A DNA stretch of 64,000 nucleotides, taken from NCBI GenBank assembly GCA_015272515.1, contig JACYLN010000107.1:1-64000 (forward strand), given 5' to 3'. Of the stretch, positions 38,186 to 48,753 are shown piece by piece. The DNA is from Leptolyngbyaceae cyanobacterium C42_A2020_001 (lineage in GTDB: Bacteria > Cyanobacteriota > Cyanobacteriia > Leptolyngbyales > Leptolyngbyaceae). The translations under genes were made by a program, and so were the position numbers. Under the pieces are notes generated by a model that ran no database searches, was not told the origin of the DNA, and was given only the letters and a program-made list of their open reading frames with translations. The stretch's first letter is position 1; the number at the start of each line of letters is the position of its first letter.

Positions 38186-39733
38186 ATGCTAAGTGTCTTA
38201 GTCTGGATTCCCTTTGTTGCAGCTCTTCTCGTTGGGTTACTGCCCCGTTCTAGCTCAACCAGTGTCATGCGGTGGGTGGCATTAGTAGCGATGGGGGGAA
38301 CTTTCGTGTGGTCGGTTCTGCTGGCAGTCAGATTCGATGCACTTGATGCAAACGCCCAATTTCAAGAGCTTTTGCCCTGGATTGAACCGTTGGGATTGAG
38401 TTATCAGCTTGGTGTGGATGGCCTATCGCTGCCCCTGCTTATCATTAATGGGCTGCTCACTTGGATTGCTATCTACAGTTCAGACGAAGATATTCAGCGT
38501 CCTCGACTTTATTACATCTTGATTCTGTTGCTGAATGGGGGGGTTGCAGGAGCGTTTCTGGCACAAAATCTCTTGCTGTTCTTCTTATTCTACGAGCTAG
38601 AGTTAATTCCTCTGTATTTTCTAATTGCAATTTGGGGAGGAGCGCGCCGAGGGTACGCAGCAACCAAGTTCTTGCTCTACACCGCACTGTCAGGAATTTT
38701 GATTTTGGCAGCCTTTCTAGGTGTTGTATGGCTGAGTCACGCTCCTAGTTTTGAATACGATGCGATCAACACACAACTTTTACCGATCGCGAGTCAGCTC
38801 GTGCTGTTGAGCCTGCTGATTGTTGGTTTTGGTATTAAGATTCCTCTGGTACCACTACATACCTGGCTACCTGATGCTCACGTAGAAGCCTCGACCCCGA
38901 TCTCAGTACTGCTGGCGGGTGTTCTGCTGAAGCTTGGAACCTACGGTTTGCTGCGCTTTGGGTTACAGCTTTTTCCGGAATCATGGACAGTACTAGCGCC
39001 CTATTTGGCAACTTGGGCGGTAGTTAGTGTGCTATACGGAGCGTTTACGGCGATCGCGCAAACAGATATGAAAAAAATGGTGGCGTATAGCTCCATTGGA
39101 CACATGGGTTACATTCTGCTGGCAGCAGCAGCAGCCACCCCATTGAGTATTTTGGGCACCGTGTTTCAAATGGTTAGCCACGGGTTGATCTCGGCAATGT
39201 TGTTTTTGCTAGTTGGCGTGGTTTACAAGAAGACAGGCACTCGCGACATCACAATATTGAGCGGTTTGCTGAATCCCGAGCGAGGCATGCCAATTGTTGG
39301 CTCATTAATGGTGATTGGTGTCATGGGAAGTGCTGGAATCCCCGGAATGATGGGTTTTATCTCCGAATTTCTAATCTTTCGAGGTTGTTTTCCCGTTTTC
39401 CCGGTGCAAACCTTATTTTCGATGATAGGCACAGGCCTAACAGCGGTGTATTTATTACTATTGGTGAATCGCACCTTCTTTGGTCGGCTACCGGAACAGT
39501 TCTCAAATTTGCCAAAAGTCTACTGGTCCGAGCGTCTACCTGCCTTTGGTTTAGCGATTCTGATTGTGTTTCTGGGAATTCAGCCCAATTGGATGGTGCG
39601 CTGGAGTGAAACCACAACCACTGCCATGCTGGCACCGGAAGCCGCGATCGCAACGGTCGCCCCCATTAAAGCTCCAAAAACCCTCACCGCTCCAGCAGTC
39701 ATTCAGTCTTCAAGACCGACCAATACCCTTTAA
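38186..39733 (+). CDS. ndhD4: NDH-1 subunit NdhD4 (CO2-uptake type)
   Basis: 515 residues, NuoM/NdhD family, with the conserved membrane-embedded charged motifs (LLFFLFYELELIPLYFLI, PLHTWLPDAHVEA, MKKMVAYSSIGHMGYI). It follows ndhF4 after 76 bases and precedes cupB by 43, so one transcript is likely. The C-terminus is Ala/Thr/Lys-rich and probably exposed. Confidence 0.9.
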   Translation: MLSVLVWIPFVAALLVGLLPRSSSTSVMRWVALVAMGGTFVWSVLLAVRFDALDANAQFQELLPWIEPLGLSYQLGVDGLSLPLLIINGLLTWIAIYSSDEDIQRPRLYYILILLLNGGVAGAFLAQNLLLFFLFYELELIPLYFLIAIWGGARRGYAATKFLLYTALSGILILAAFLGVVWLSHAPSFEYDAINTQLLPIASQLVLLSLLIVGFGIKIPLVPLHTWLPDAHVEASTPISVLLAGVLLKLGTYGLLRFGLQLFPESWTVLAPYLATWAVVSVLYGAFTAIAQTDMKKMVAYSSIGHMGYILLAAAAATPLSILGTVFQMVSHGLISAMLFLLVGVVYKKTGTRDITILSGLLNPERGMPIVGSLMVIGVMGSAGIPGMMGFISEFLIFRGCFPVFPVQTLFSMIGTGLTAVYLLLLVNRTFFGRLPEQFSNLPKVYWSERLPAFGLAILIVFLGIQPNWMVRWSETTTTAMLAPEAAIATVAPIKAPKTLTAPAVIQSSRPTNTL

Positions 39734-39776
39734 ACCCAACGAGTAACCCAAACTTCTAGTAATTTTCAACAGAATC

Positions 39777-40928
39777 ATGAACATGACTGGCTCTCGCGAC
39801 CTAACAGCACCCCAGCATCCTTTAGAAGACATCATTCTGCGGTTGGAGCAGGGTGGAGCGCTGTTGCCTGACTCTCCAGAAAACGTCATGGAAGTTGTGG
39901 GAATTCTCAAGAGCTACGGTCATGTGCTAGATGCCTACTGGCGCAACTTAATCTACATTTCGGAACAACAATTTTTAGTGTTGTTTCCATTTTTTAAGTA
40001 TTTCAACGGCGAGGTCTCGTTTCAGAAGCTGTTGAAGCACTGGTGGCACGATCGCATCAACTACGAGTTTTCCGAATACTGCATGAAAGCCATGCTGTAT
40101 CACGGTGGTGGCAAGCTGGATGCCTACCTAGACACGCCAGAATTTGTTGACCGGGCACAGCAAGCGATCGCGGCGAAACTGCGTGGTAACCCACTGATGC
40201 AAGGAGTTTCCAAAGCATTTCCTAACTTTTTGCTAGAACAAGTTCGGCAACTGGCTTATTACAGTGCTTTGGGTCAGTTCTGGCGGGTGATGAGTCCGAT
40301 GTTTCTCACCCTGAGCGATCGCTACGATCGCGGCGAAATCCATTCCATCCCAGATGTGGTAGCTCATGTGTTGAACGGCTTGGTGGAGGCTGCCGATAAA
40401 CCCATCACTTATGCAGTCACCATCGAAGATCAAACCTATGACATCATCCCCAAATCCGCCGGACTCACTTTTTTAATGGATACGGCTGTTCCTTACGTAG
40501 AAGCGGTGTTTTTTCGCTCTTTCCCATTCATGGGTACAGTTTCATACAACGCCCAAGCCTGCCAAATTCCGGCTGATATTGAGCGGTTCTCCTATGGAGC
40601 ACTGTACGCAGATCCTTTACCCGTAGGAGGGGCTGGCATTCCACCCACCCTGTTAATGCAGGATATGCGCCATTTTCTGCCCGACTATTTGCACAAATTC
40701 TATCAGCGATCGCTACGAGGCGAGGAAGATATTCGCGTTCACATTTGCGCCACCTTTCAGAAATCCATGTTCTGCGTCACAACCGCCGCCATGCTCGGTC
40801 TGATGCCATATCCACTCAACACCACCGATCCAGATCAACAGAAAAAAAACCACGCCTACCTCGAAGCCTGGATGGATCGCTTTGTAACATCACGGTTACC
40901 CAGTGTGCAAACCTGCGAGGTACAATGA
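39777..40928 (+). CDS. cupB: CO2 hydration protein CupB (ChpX)
   Basis: 383 residues. The ChpX/ChpY family is recognised by KHWWHDRINYEFSEYCMKAM, HGGGKLDAYLDTPEF and the C-terminal FCVTTAAMLGLMPYPLNTTDP. It docks on NdhF4/NdhD4 and acts as the CO2-hydrating, zinc-dependent partner. No membrane helix seen. The pairing with NdhF4/NdhD4 and lack of cupS make it CupB rather than CupA. Confidence 0.9.
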   Translation: MNMTGSRDLTAPQHPLEDIILRLEQGGALLPDSPENVMEVVGILKSYGHVLDAYWRNLIYISEQQFLVLFPFFKYFNGEVSFQKLLKHWWHDRINYEFSEYCMKAMLYHGGGKLDAYLDTPEFVDRAQQAIAAKLRGNPLMQGVSKAFPNFLLEQVRQLAYYSALGQFWRVMSPMFLTLSDRYDRGEIHSIPDVVAHVLNGLVEAADKPITYAVTIEDQTYDIIPKSAGLTFLMDTAVPYVEAVFFRSFPFMGTVSYNAQACQIPADIERFSYGALYADPLPVGGAGIPPTLLMQDMRHFLPDYLHKFYQRSLRGEEDIRVHICATFQKSMFCVTTAAMLGLMPYPLNTTDPDQQKKNHAYLEAWMDRFVTSRLPSVQTCEVQ

Positions 40929-41216
40929 ATCCTCCCATTCAAATTGGGTGGCACGCCACTTGTGATACGGAATTTATTTCTGCAAGAAAAATACATTTTG
41001 CAAGAGAAGGACATTCAGCTTTCAGCGCCTCTTCCAAACAAACTTTGATGAAGTCTCTCAGAATTCCGTTCGCAAAGTAGAGAATAGATTTAATAGATTT
41101 ATTGAGTACTCATTCCCAGATGGGTAGGGTTGTGCCACTGGGAAAAGGGGTTGATCTACACTTGCCTAAATCTGGACTGAAAAGTTAATACTAGTGGGGA
41201 CTGAACATCGAACGCT

Positions 41217-44200
41217 ATGCACCCCAGTCAAAAGAATGGATCAACAAGAGGGGCGATGGAGGCAAATGGTTTTATCAGCAATGAGGTCTTGCATCAGCAA
41301 AGAAACCGCGTAGACGCTGGGCAACACTCGCCTGGTATCCCGGTCGATCCTGCTGCTCCCAGAGCACAGCAAATTTATGAAACATTAGTCAATTCTATCG
41401 ATGGCATTGTTTGGGAAGCAGATGCCACGACGTTTCAGTTTACCTTTGTCAGCCCCCAAGCAGAACGGCTGTTGGGCTACCCAATTGAGCAATGGCTAGA
41501 ACCCAACTTTTGGATAAATCATGTCTACCCGGCTGATTTAGACAACGCCGTAAGAACTTGCCAAGCCGCAACTCAAGCACATCGCAATCACGAATTTGAA
41601 TATCGCATGGTTGCCGCTGATGGACGCTTAGTGTGGTTGAAAGACGTGGTAACCGTTGTTGTTGAAAATTCACAACCCCGGTTTTTACGGGGAGTCATGA
41701 TAGATGTTACTCGCCAAAAGAATATTGAAGCGGGGCTAATAAAGCAGCAGATCCAAATAGAGATGGCAATGGAAGTTGCCCGAATGGGCACCTGGGATTG
41801 GGATCTTTTGAGGGATACTATCCAATATTCAAAGAACGTTGGACAGATTTTTGGATTTCCCACTAGTCATCATTCTTCTCCTCGCCAAAGCTTTCTAGAT
41901 GCAATTCATCCTGAAGATCGGGATCAAGTTCATTCAGCAATCCAGCGATCGCTGAATGAGGATGCCCCCTACAACGTTGAGTTCCGTGTTTTACAAGCAG
42001 ATGAACAGCGATGGGTCAACAGCAGAGGCTCGGTATTCCGAGACAATGGGGGCAATGCTGTGCGAATGATTGGCGTGCTTGTGGATATTACTGAGCGCAA
42101 ACAAGCTGAGGAGACGTTGCGTCAATCTCACAACTTCTTACAGACGGTGCTAGATCATTTACCTGTTGCGGTCAGGGTCAAAGATGGACGCGAAGAAAAC
42201 TTTGGAGCTTATACGTTCTGGAACAAAACGTGTGAGGAACTGTTTGGGTTGACTGCGGAGCAGGCAATTGGCAAAACTGCGTATGATTGTTTTTCCCAAG
42301 AACAAGCTAACTTGTTAGATCAAAGCGATCGCGAAACGTTCAAGCGAGGCATCATCAGAGACGTGATGGAAGCGCCTCACCTAAGTTCCTCATCAGCAGA
42401 GCGGTTATTGCATACAGTCAATGTTCCAATTTTTGACGAGCAACACAACCCTCAGTATTTGCTCTCAATTTCTGAGGACGTAACCCAACAGAAGCAAGCA
42501 GAGGAATCACTGCGTCAACGGACTGAACGAGAAGCACTCGTGGCAGCGATCACCAATAATATTCGCCAATCCCTCGACCTCAAGCAAATCCTGAATACAA
42601 CCGTTGCCCAAGTCCGCCAATTCTTGCAGACGGATCGTGTCCTGATCTTCCGATTTCGCCCCAGTTGGAGCGGCATGGTTTTGGTGGAATCATTGGAAGC
42701 AGGGTGGGAATCGATTCTGGGCAAGGTGTTTCATGATCCCTGTTTTTCTGATTCTTTTGTTGAATTGTATGGGCAAGGACGAATTCGAGCGATTCCCGAT
42801 ACGCTAACAGCCCATCTTCCTGAGTGCTACCTCAACCTCCTGCAAACCCTGCAAGCGAGAGCAGTTTTGGTTGTTCCTATTAAGCAGCAGGAGCGATTGT
42901 GGGGGTTGCTAATTGCTCACCATTGCAGGGGTCCTCGTCTCTGGCAATCCTTTGAAATTGACTTGGTGGAACAATTAGCTGGGCAAGTTGGCATTGCGAT
43001 CGAACAATCTGAGCTATATCAGCAGGTGCAACGCCTCAATTCGGATCTGGAACGGCAGGTGCAGATCCGGACGGCGGAGTTGCAACTAGCTTCAGAATTT
43101 GAGGCAACGTTAAAGCGGATCACAGACCGAGTGCGCGACAGTCTGGATGAGGATCAGATTTTGCAGACAGCAGTACGGGAACTGGCGATCGCGATCGGGG
43201 TTACGGGCTGTAACGCCGCACTCTATGACCTGGAAAATCGCACTTCCAAAGTATCTTATGAGTACACCGATTCGCTCGTGCCGCTCCAGGGGCGAGTGGT
43301 GCAAATGGACAACTTCCCAGAAGGTTATCGCCAACTCATTCAAGGACAACATTTTCAATTCTGCTCCCTGGTTCCCAATCCTTTGCGCGGATACGTTGCC
43401 ATGCTGGCGTGTCCCATTCTGGATGATCAGGGTGTCTTAGGCGATCTGTGGCTCGTTACCCAGAAATACCGAGCCTTTAACGATCAAGATATCCGGCTGG
43501 TGCAACAAGTTGCGAATCACTGCGCGATCGCCATCCGGCAGGCACGGCTCTATCAAAAAGCACAAGCACAAGTCAAAGAACTGGAGAAACTGAATCGGCT
43601 GAAAGATGACTTTCTCAGTACGGTTTCCCATGAATTGCGAACGCCCATGTCCAACATCAAAATGGCGACGCAAATGCTGGAAGTCATGTTATTCAACACC
43701 AAAACCCAGGCTGAGCAAAATGGGAATCCTCGATTAGAGCCATCGTCCCAATCAGCCTCCATGCAAAAAGCAGTCCGCTACTTCCAAATTTTGAAAGATG
43801 AGTGCCAGCGGGAAATTAATTTGATTAATGATCTGCTGGATCTCTCCCGCTTGGAAACTGGGATTGATGTTCCAACCTTAGAAACCATTGACCTTACAGG
43901 TTGGATACAGCAACTGGTACAGCCGTTTATGGAGCGTGCCCGCAATCAGCAGCAGCAACTCCGGTTAGAAGTATCCCTCCTGCCACCCATCACCACTGAT
44001 CCATCCCGATTAGAGCGAATTGTGGGTGAATTGCTAAACAACGCCTGCAAATATACCCCTGCCGGAGAAAGCATTACGGTTTCAGCGGCTCTCATTCCTA
44101 ACTCAACACCGTTGCAGTCGTTGCATCAAACCGCTCTAGAAATCGTCATTGCCAACTCCGGAGTGGAAATTTTGCCAGACGAGCTGACCCGCATTTTTGA

Positions 44201-44408
44201 TAAGTTCTACCGCATTCCCAACAACGACCCCTGGAAACACGGCGGAACTGGGTTAGGCTTGGCGCTGGTGAAAAAACTCCTGGAGCCGTTGAATGGAACA
44301 ATTCAGGCGACCAGCGAAAACGGATCAACCTATTTTCGTATTCAACTACCACTGACAAATAGCGATGGTTCTCATAGAAACAGTTCTACTAACCTGAGAC
44401 GCGTTTAA
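41217..44408 (+). CDS. Large PAS-PAS-PAS-GAF-GAF sensor histidine kinase
   Basis: 1063 residues: three PAS domains (about 55-165, 175-295, 305-425), each with a PAC-type linker (EYRMVAADGRLVWLKDV, EFRVLQADEQRW), two GAF domains (about 440-610 and 640-785), HisKA with His805 (VSHELRTPMSNIKM), then HATPase_c (N box NNACKYTPAGE, GGTGLGLALVKKL). The first GAF domain has the shape of cyanobacterial phytochrome-like GAFs (FRPSWSGMV, PIKQQERLWGLLIAHHC) but I do not see a clear bilin cysteine. No transmembrane helices. An alternative start at Met14 (41256) has a better ribosome site. Confidence 0.92.
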   Translation: MHPSQKNGSTRGAMEANGFISNEVLHQQRNRVDAGQHSPGIPVDPAAPRAQQIYETLVNSIDGIVWEADATTFQFTFVSPQAERLLGYPIEQWLEPNFWINHVYPADLDNAVRTCQAATQAHRNHEFEYRMVAADGRLVWLKDVVTVVVENSQPRFLRGVMIDVTRQKNIEAGLIKQQIQIEMAMEVARMGTWDWDLLRDTIQYSKNVGQIFGFPTSHHSSPRQSFLDAIHPEDRDQVHSAIQRSLNEDAPYNVEFRVLQADEQRWVNSRGSVFRDNGGNAVRMIGVLVDITERKQAEETLRQSHNFLQTVLDHLPVAVRVKDGREENFGAYTFWNKTCEELFGLTAEQAIGKTAYDCFSQEQANLLDQSDRETFKRGIIRDVMEAPHLSSSSAERLLHTVNVPIFDEQHNPQYLLSISEDVTQQKQAEESLRQRTEREALVAAITNNIRQSLDLKQILNTTVAQVRQFLQTDRVLIFRFRPSWSGMVLVESLEAGWESILGKVFHDPCFSDSFVELYGQGRIRAIPDTLTAHLPECYLNLLQTLQARAVLVVPIKQQERLWGLLIAHHCRGPRLWQSFEIDLVEQLAGQVGIAIEQSELYQQVQRLNSDLERQVQIRTAELQLASEFEATLKRITDRVRDSLDEDQILQTAVRELAIAIGVTGCNAALYDLENRTSKVSYEYTDSLVPLQGRVVQMDNFPEGYRQLIQGQHFQFCSLVPNPLRGYVAMLACPILDDQGVLGDLWLVTQKYRAFNDQDIRLVQQVANHCAIAIRQARLYQKAQAQVKELEKLNRLKDDFLSTVSHELRTPMSNIKMATQMLEVMLFNTKTQAEQNGNPRLEPSSQSASMQKAVRYFQILKDECQREINLINDLLDLSRLETGIDVPTLETIDLTGWIQQLVQPFMERARNQQQQLRLEVSLLPPITTDPSRLERIVGELLNNACKYTPAGESITVSAALIPNSTPLQSLHQTALEIVIANSGVEILPDELTRIFDKFYRIPNNDPWKHGGTGLGLALVKKLLEPLNGTIQATSENGSTYFRIQLPLTNSDGSHRNSSTNLRRV

Positions 44409-44503
44409 GATGGATCAGTGGAATAATTCACGTGTCCCTGATTCCGATAGAATGCGACTGAGTCTGAGCAAATTGAGGCGATCGATTCGGATTAATTTTG
44501 TGA

Positions 44504-45133
44504 GTGTTATGCAGTGTGAGTGTAATGCAGTTAAATAGTATCTCTACCCAGCCAGGTACACCCGTCATTTTAGGCAGTTTGCCAAATCCACCGATTCAGG
44601 ATCAAACCTGCCCTCGGCGAGCCACGATCGAGATTGATTTAATGCTGCTGGCGATCGAGGCGTTGGAGCTTGAAGGTTCTGAAGCAATTTTGCAAACTGC
44701 AAAAGAATTAGAGCTGGATGAGATCATCAAAGACCGGGTATCGCTGTGGCGGTTACGCAATACCAACCCTCTACGGCGACACAATCAACGTCGTGGGCTA
44801 ACCCTGACGGAAGCGAAAGCGTTAGTGATTGTAGGATGCTACCTGGCACGACGACTCACCGTGCTGATCCGGCAACTGCTTTTAGCGTATCAGCAGCTTC
44901 GAGAGCAAGGGCTATCGATGGAACACCACTTTCGCCTGAATGATTATCTGGAGCGGTTTCGTGCCCATTTTCGATCGCGCATGAACCCGCGCCGGGCTGC
45001 CGTTGCTGAAAACTACTCTGATGAGAAGCTGAACGAGCTGGCATTAAATCTTCTGACCGAATTATTGTTTTGCACTGGTACTTACGGCATTCAGCGCTTC
45101 TGGTTTAGTTTGTTTGATGGAGAGGTGGCATGA
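44504..45133 (+). CDS. DUF3038 family protein
   Basis: 209 residues, mostly helical (IEIDLMLLAIEALELEGSEAI, VSLWRLRNTNPLRR, LNELALNLLTELLF). Family restricted to cyanobacteria, role unknown. The start may be at 44525 (second methionine). Its stop overlaps the start of the DUF4335 gene by ATGA, so the two are translationally coupled. Confidence 0.8.
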   Translation: MLCSVSVMQLNSISTQPGTPVILGSLPNPPIQDQTCPRRATIEIDLMLLAIEALELEGSEAILQTAKELELDEIIKDRVSLWRLRNTNPLRRHNQRRGLTLTEAKALVIVGCYLARRLTVLIRQLLLAYQQLREQGLSMEHHFRLNDYLERFRAHFRSRMNPRRAAVAENYSDEKLNELALNLLTELLFCTGTYGIQRFWFSLFDGEVA

Positions 45134-46551
45134 CCATTCAACGCTTATACAGTTTGCCGAACTGTACCCTGCTGCTTGAGGGATTAGGAGATGTGATTTC
45201 TCTGGGGCAATCGGATGCTCGACTGCCAATGTCGATGGTGATCAATGCAGAATGCCGTCTTGCAGGGTATGAGAAGCCTCTATCAGGAGGACGCGAGTTT
45301 TTAGACAGCCTGGTCAAAGCGGTGAGTCAATACACCCAAGATTTGTTAAGTGGGCTAAATACCACACGCGCAGCCAATGACCCAGCTCAGCTAGTGCAGA
45401 TTCAGCGCCTCAGCGAAACGATGCATCGTTTACGGGTGCGATCGCAAACAGAAGGCAGTTCAACGCCTTCTCACACCACCGAAATCGACTTAAACACAGT
45501 TCAGTTTTTTGACCTGGTTGAAGCAGTAGATCAACTCCTGGCAGACGCTCAAACCCTGCCCGATCTCACCCTCAACCTTAAGCCCCTATCTCGGCGTGAA
45601 ATTGTGCGGGAGCGGACAACTGGCCAACAAATCGTGCCAGCGGCGATCGGTGTATCGGGGTTAGCAGCCGCAACCGTTTTGCTGTCCCTGCTACCCGTTC
45701 CTAAAGTGGAACCACCCAAAGACCTCTACCCGGTACGCGGACAAACCAGCCAAACCACCAGTACTCCATCGCCCACCACCGCACCCCCATCACCCACCAA
45801 TGCACCTACGGCAGCAGCAACCCCAGCAGCAAACCCTAGTCCTACAACCTCCGCCAGTCCAGATTTAAAGAAGTTGGAAGATACGTTAGCAAAATCTCCT
45901 GAGATTACAGACGGTGCCCAGTTAACAACCTTGAGTCAACAACTGCGAGAGAAGCTTGACCAAAGTTGGACTTCTCGCTCTGCGGTGACCCAAGACTTGA
46001 CCTACCAGGTTGGCGTGAGCGGAGATGGCGCGGTGTTGGGGTACAAGCCTGTGAATCCAGCTTCCCTAGAAAACACAAGCAAAACCCCATTGCTCAATCT
46101 GGTTCCGCGCCAGGTAGGAACCGCATCCGCGCCGCTGGCATTATTCAAGGTGGTGTTTACTGGCAGCGGTAATGTAGAAGTAGCTCCCTGGCGGCAGGTG
46201 ATGACCTCTCCTATCAGCGGCATTAGCGAAATCACCGAAACCAACCGGCTTGAAGCGATCCTACCAAAGTTAACCAGTCAAATTAATCAGAACTGGTCGA
46301 AGGATCCGATGTTTCAGGAAGAACTGATTTTCAAGGTACGGGTGAAACAGGATGGCACCGTTGTGGACTACAGCCCAGAAAATGACGCGGCTGCGCGATA
46401 CGCCCAGGACACTCCACTGCCAAAGCTCGGTAAACCGATCGCGAATGGCAACACTGCCCCCATCGAAGAACCGATCGCGCTATTCAAAGTAGTGATCAAG
46501 CCTCCGAGCGGTGCACTTGAGATTAGCCCCTGGCGGGGATGGCAAAACTAG
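45130..46551 (+). CDS. DUF4335 family protein
   Basis: 473 residues. An N-terminal domain (about 1-155) is followed by a transmembrane helix (IGVSGLAAATVLLSLLPVP, near 175-193), a Thr/Pro/Ala-rich linker (about 205-240) and two similar domains with TSRSAVTQDLTYQVGVSGDG and SKDPMFQEELIFKVRVKQDG cores. The two domains look like an internal duplication. Coupled to the DUF3038 gene. Function unknown; the pair is consistently adjacent in cyanobacteria. Confidence 0.82.
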   Translation: MTIQRLYSLPNCTLLLEGLGDVISLGQSDARLPMSMVINAECRLAGYEKPLSGGREFLDSLVKAVSQYTQDLLSGLNTTRAANDPAQLVQIQRLSETMHRLRVRSQTEGSSTPSHTTEIDLNTVQFFDLVEAVDQLLADAQTLPDLTLNLKPLSRREIVRERTTGQQIVPAAIGVSGLAAATVLLSLLPVPKVEPPKDLYPVRGQTSQTTSTPSPTTAPPSPTNAPTAAATPAANPSPTTSASPDLKKLEDTLAKSPEITDGAQLTTLSQQLREKLDQSWTSRSAVTQDLTYQVGVSGDGAVLGYKPVNPASLENTSKTPLLNLVPRQVGTASAPLALFKVVFTGSGNVEVAPWRQVMTSPISGISEITETNRLEAILPKLTSQINQNWSKDPMFQEELIFKVRVKQDGTVVDYSPENDAAARYAQDTPLPKLGKPIANGNTAPIEEPIALFKVVIKPPSGALEISPWRGWQN

Positions 46552-46559
46552 ATACATGG

Positions 46560-47252
46560 CTATTGCTGATTTTGCATCTGGGGTCCTGTCCAAATGCTGT
46601 TAATCGCTTGACCAAACAGCACAGTGCGATCGCCGCGTGCTAGCGCCGTGTTCCCATTCATATCTACTGTCCACTGTTGCCAGTGCTCATCCCCCATCAT
46701 ACCGGCCCGAAATAGCACCTTATCTGGGTTAAGTTGACTCCACCCCAACAACACCGCATTGGTATAGCGAATTCGGGTTGGGGTGATCGTGTAAACGCGG
46801 TTCCGCTGACGATCCGCAATCACTGCATAATCGGAAGCGATATCCGAACCAAAAAGCGATTCAAATTCGCGTGCTAACAAGCGATCGCCCGATTCTGACC
46901 ACGACACTGGAATCACAATTGAAATTCTTCCTGCCAGATCAGTACCCGTATTCAGAAAAGGGTTATCTGCCAGCGGCGACTTGGGAGTGATCGCTTGTAA
47001 ATCCCCAGTCCGCAAGTTTTCCAAAAACAATACACTCGTCACATGACTCCGAAAATACTCAGACTCAACCTGCATCTGAATGCGACTATACGCGGCATAC
47101 TCGCGATCTGGCGAAATCAACGACTGACTGCGATAACAATAAGTCCCCGATAAACTGCTGGAATGACTTGCGTTAATGGTTGCCAGCACCCAACTCCACG
47201 GAATTGGATGGGGGCTATCCAGGGGATCGATTTGCGTAGATTGGTAGGACAT
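46560..47252 (-). CDS. Conserved cyanobacterial hypothetical protein
   Basis: 230 residues. It contains propeller-like segments: SPDREYAAYSRIQM, VSWSESGDRLLARE, DEHWQQWTVDMNGNTALARG. No signal peptide or membrane helix. I cannot name a family. It converges with the DUF4335 gene with 8 bases between stops. The only start is the ATG at 47252, without a clear ribosome site. Confidence 0.7.
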   Translation of the reverse strand: MSYQSTQIDPLDSPHPIPWSWVLATINASHSSSLSGTYCYRSQSLISPDREYAAYSRIQMQVESEYFRSHVTSVLFLENLRTGDLQAITPKSPLADNPFLNTGTDLAGRISIVIPVSWSESGDRLLAREFESLFGSDIASDYAVIADRQRNRVYTITPTRIRYTNAVLLGWSQLNPDKVLFRAGMMGDEHWQQWTVDMNGNTALARGDRTVLFGQAINSIWTGPQMQNQQ

Positions 47253-47262
47253 AGCAAACCCC

Positions 47263-47298
47263 TAATCGTGCGAGGAACGATAATCGTGCGAGGAACGA
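47263..47298. repeat. Tandem 2 x 18-bp repeat
   Basis: TAATCGTGCGAGGAACGA occurs twice head to tail, 11 bases upstream of the start of the minus-strand hypothetical gene. Confidence 0.9.
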
Positions 47299-47524
47299 AA
47301 ATGCAAAGCAGCCTCTGGCTATCTATCAACCAGAAGCATCGGGAACACCAAAGAACGAGAAAAAGCTAAAAGCGGCTGAGCAGGCTGCATCACCACCGCC
47401 CCTCAGAAACACCTCCACGTCTAGACCTGTTGTTTTTCTATAAAATCTCCAGGTTCCTAACTAGGCGTAGCTGGCATCGCTAAACTTAAGAATTTCAGAT
47501 CGAATAACGAATCTTATGCTAGGA

Positions 47525-47544
47525 GTTGGACTCCAACGCTTTTT
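47525..47544 (+). terminator. Possible orphan Rho-independent terminator
   Basis: GTTGG-ACT-CCAAC followed by GCTTTTT. The stem is short (5 bp). It could end a small RNA transcribed from the region to its left. Confidence 0.35.
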
Positions 47545-47718
47545 CTCAAAGGATGCTTATTTAGAAGACTGGAGTTACCTTCATGTATAGCAGCCATTCT
47601 ACGGAAAGGACGCTTTATTTCATTAAGTTTCCAGGAGATTTAAGCTTTTTGAGGAATAGCAACAGCAGCCTCACCCCCCACAGTTCAACCCATTTAGCTT
47701 GATTTTTCACACGTTGGC

Positions 47719-48753
47719 ATGAATATCGTTTTTTTTGGAACGCCTGACTTTGCAGTGCCCAGTTTGGAGCGGTTGATTATTCAACCAGCATTCAACGTTT
47801 TGGCCGTCGTGACCCAACCAGACAAGCGGCGGGGAAGAGGCAATCAACTTGTTCCATCCCCTGTAAAGGCAACTGCACTGGCCCATCACATCCCTGTTTG
47901 GCAGCCCAAAAGTGTCAAAAAAGACCCAGACACCCTCAACCAGTTACAAGCCTCTCAAGCAGATGTTTTTGTAGTCGTTGCTTACGGACAAATTCTGTCG
48001 TCAAGCATTTTGGAGATGCCCAAGCTGGGATGCATCAATGCTCATGGGTCGATTTTGCCTAAGTATCGGGGAGCCGCACCGATTCAATGGAGCCTTTACC
48101 ACGGCGATCGCGAAACTGGCATCACAACTATGCAGATGGATGCAGGTATGGACACGGGACCCATACTGTTAGAGGTTCGGACTTCGGTCAGTTTATTAGA
48201 GAATTTTTATGACCTGGCAGCCCGCCTGGCTAATTTATCCGCCGATCTCCTGGTGGAAACGGTACTAAAGCTGGAGCAAGGAACGATTCAACCCATTCCC
48301 CAAGACAATGACCAGGCAACCTACGCCCCTTTAATTAAAAAATCTGACTATGAACTGGATTGGTCACGAGCGGCGATCGCGTTACACAACCAGGTGCGAG
48401 GATTTTACCCCAATTGCACCACCCAGTTTCGCGGGGAAGCTATGAAGTTAACTGCAACTCTGCCATTGGGAGCAGCGTATTGGAGCGAGTTGCCAGAAGA
48501 TTATCGTGCCCTTGAACAGGATTGGGCAACCTTACGAAAACAATCTGGAACGCCTGGGGAAATTGTGGCGATCGCTAAAGGTTTAGGACCAATCGTGCAA
48601 ACCGGAGAGGGGCTTTTACTGATACGAGAAGTGCAACTGGCTGGCAAACGCCCCCAACTCGGAGGAGACTTTGCCAATGGTTCTCGATTGGTTGTGGGCG
48701 ATCGCTTTACTTTTCATAGAAACGGCATCCACCACACGGTCCAGTTGGATTAA
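47719..48753 (+). CDS. fmt: Methionyl-tRNA formyltransferase
   Basis: 344 residues. It formylates the initiator Met-tRNA. N-terminal formyl-transfer domain with [16 protein letters not shown] and the catalytic [11 protein letters not shown] segment; C-terminal tRNA-binding domain ([21 protein letters not shown]). Its last 47 bases overlap the 3' end of a DUF6464 gene on the opposite strand. Confidence 0.95.
   Translation: MNIVFFGTPDFAVPSLERLIIQPAFNVLAVVTQPDKRRGRGNQLVPSPVKATALAHHIPVWQPKSVKKDPDTLNQLQASQADVFVVVAYGQILSSSILEMPKLGCINAHGSILPKYRGAAPIQWSLYHGDRETGITTMQMDAGMDTGPILLEVRTSVSLLENFYDLAARLANLSADLLVETVLKLEQGTIQPIPQDNDQATYAPLIKKSDYELDWSRAAIALHNQVRGFYPNCTTQFRGEAMKLTATLPLGAAYWSELPEDYRALEQDWATLRKQSGTPGEIVAIAKGLGPIVQTGEGLLLIREVQLAGKRPQLGGDFANGSRLVVGDRFTFHRNGIHHTVQLD

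Larger units (their letters stand above)
47253..47718. other. Intergenic region with a tandem repeat and an orphan hairpin
   Basis: 466 bases between divergent genes. It contains a tandem 18-bp repeat (47263-47298) and a GTTGG/CCAAC hairpin followed by five T (47525-47544) that is not near any gene end. The fmt promoter must be to the right. No open frame supported. Confidence 0.6.

Noticed and set aside
36256-40928. Assignment as the inducible ndhF3-ndhD3-cupA operon
   Set aside because: No cupS follows, and the position beside ccmK2 fits the ndhF4-ndhD4-cupB arrangement.
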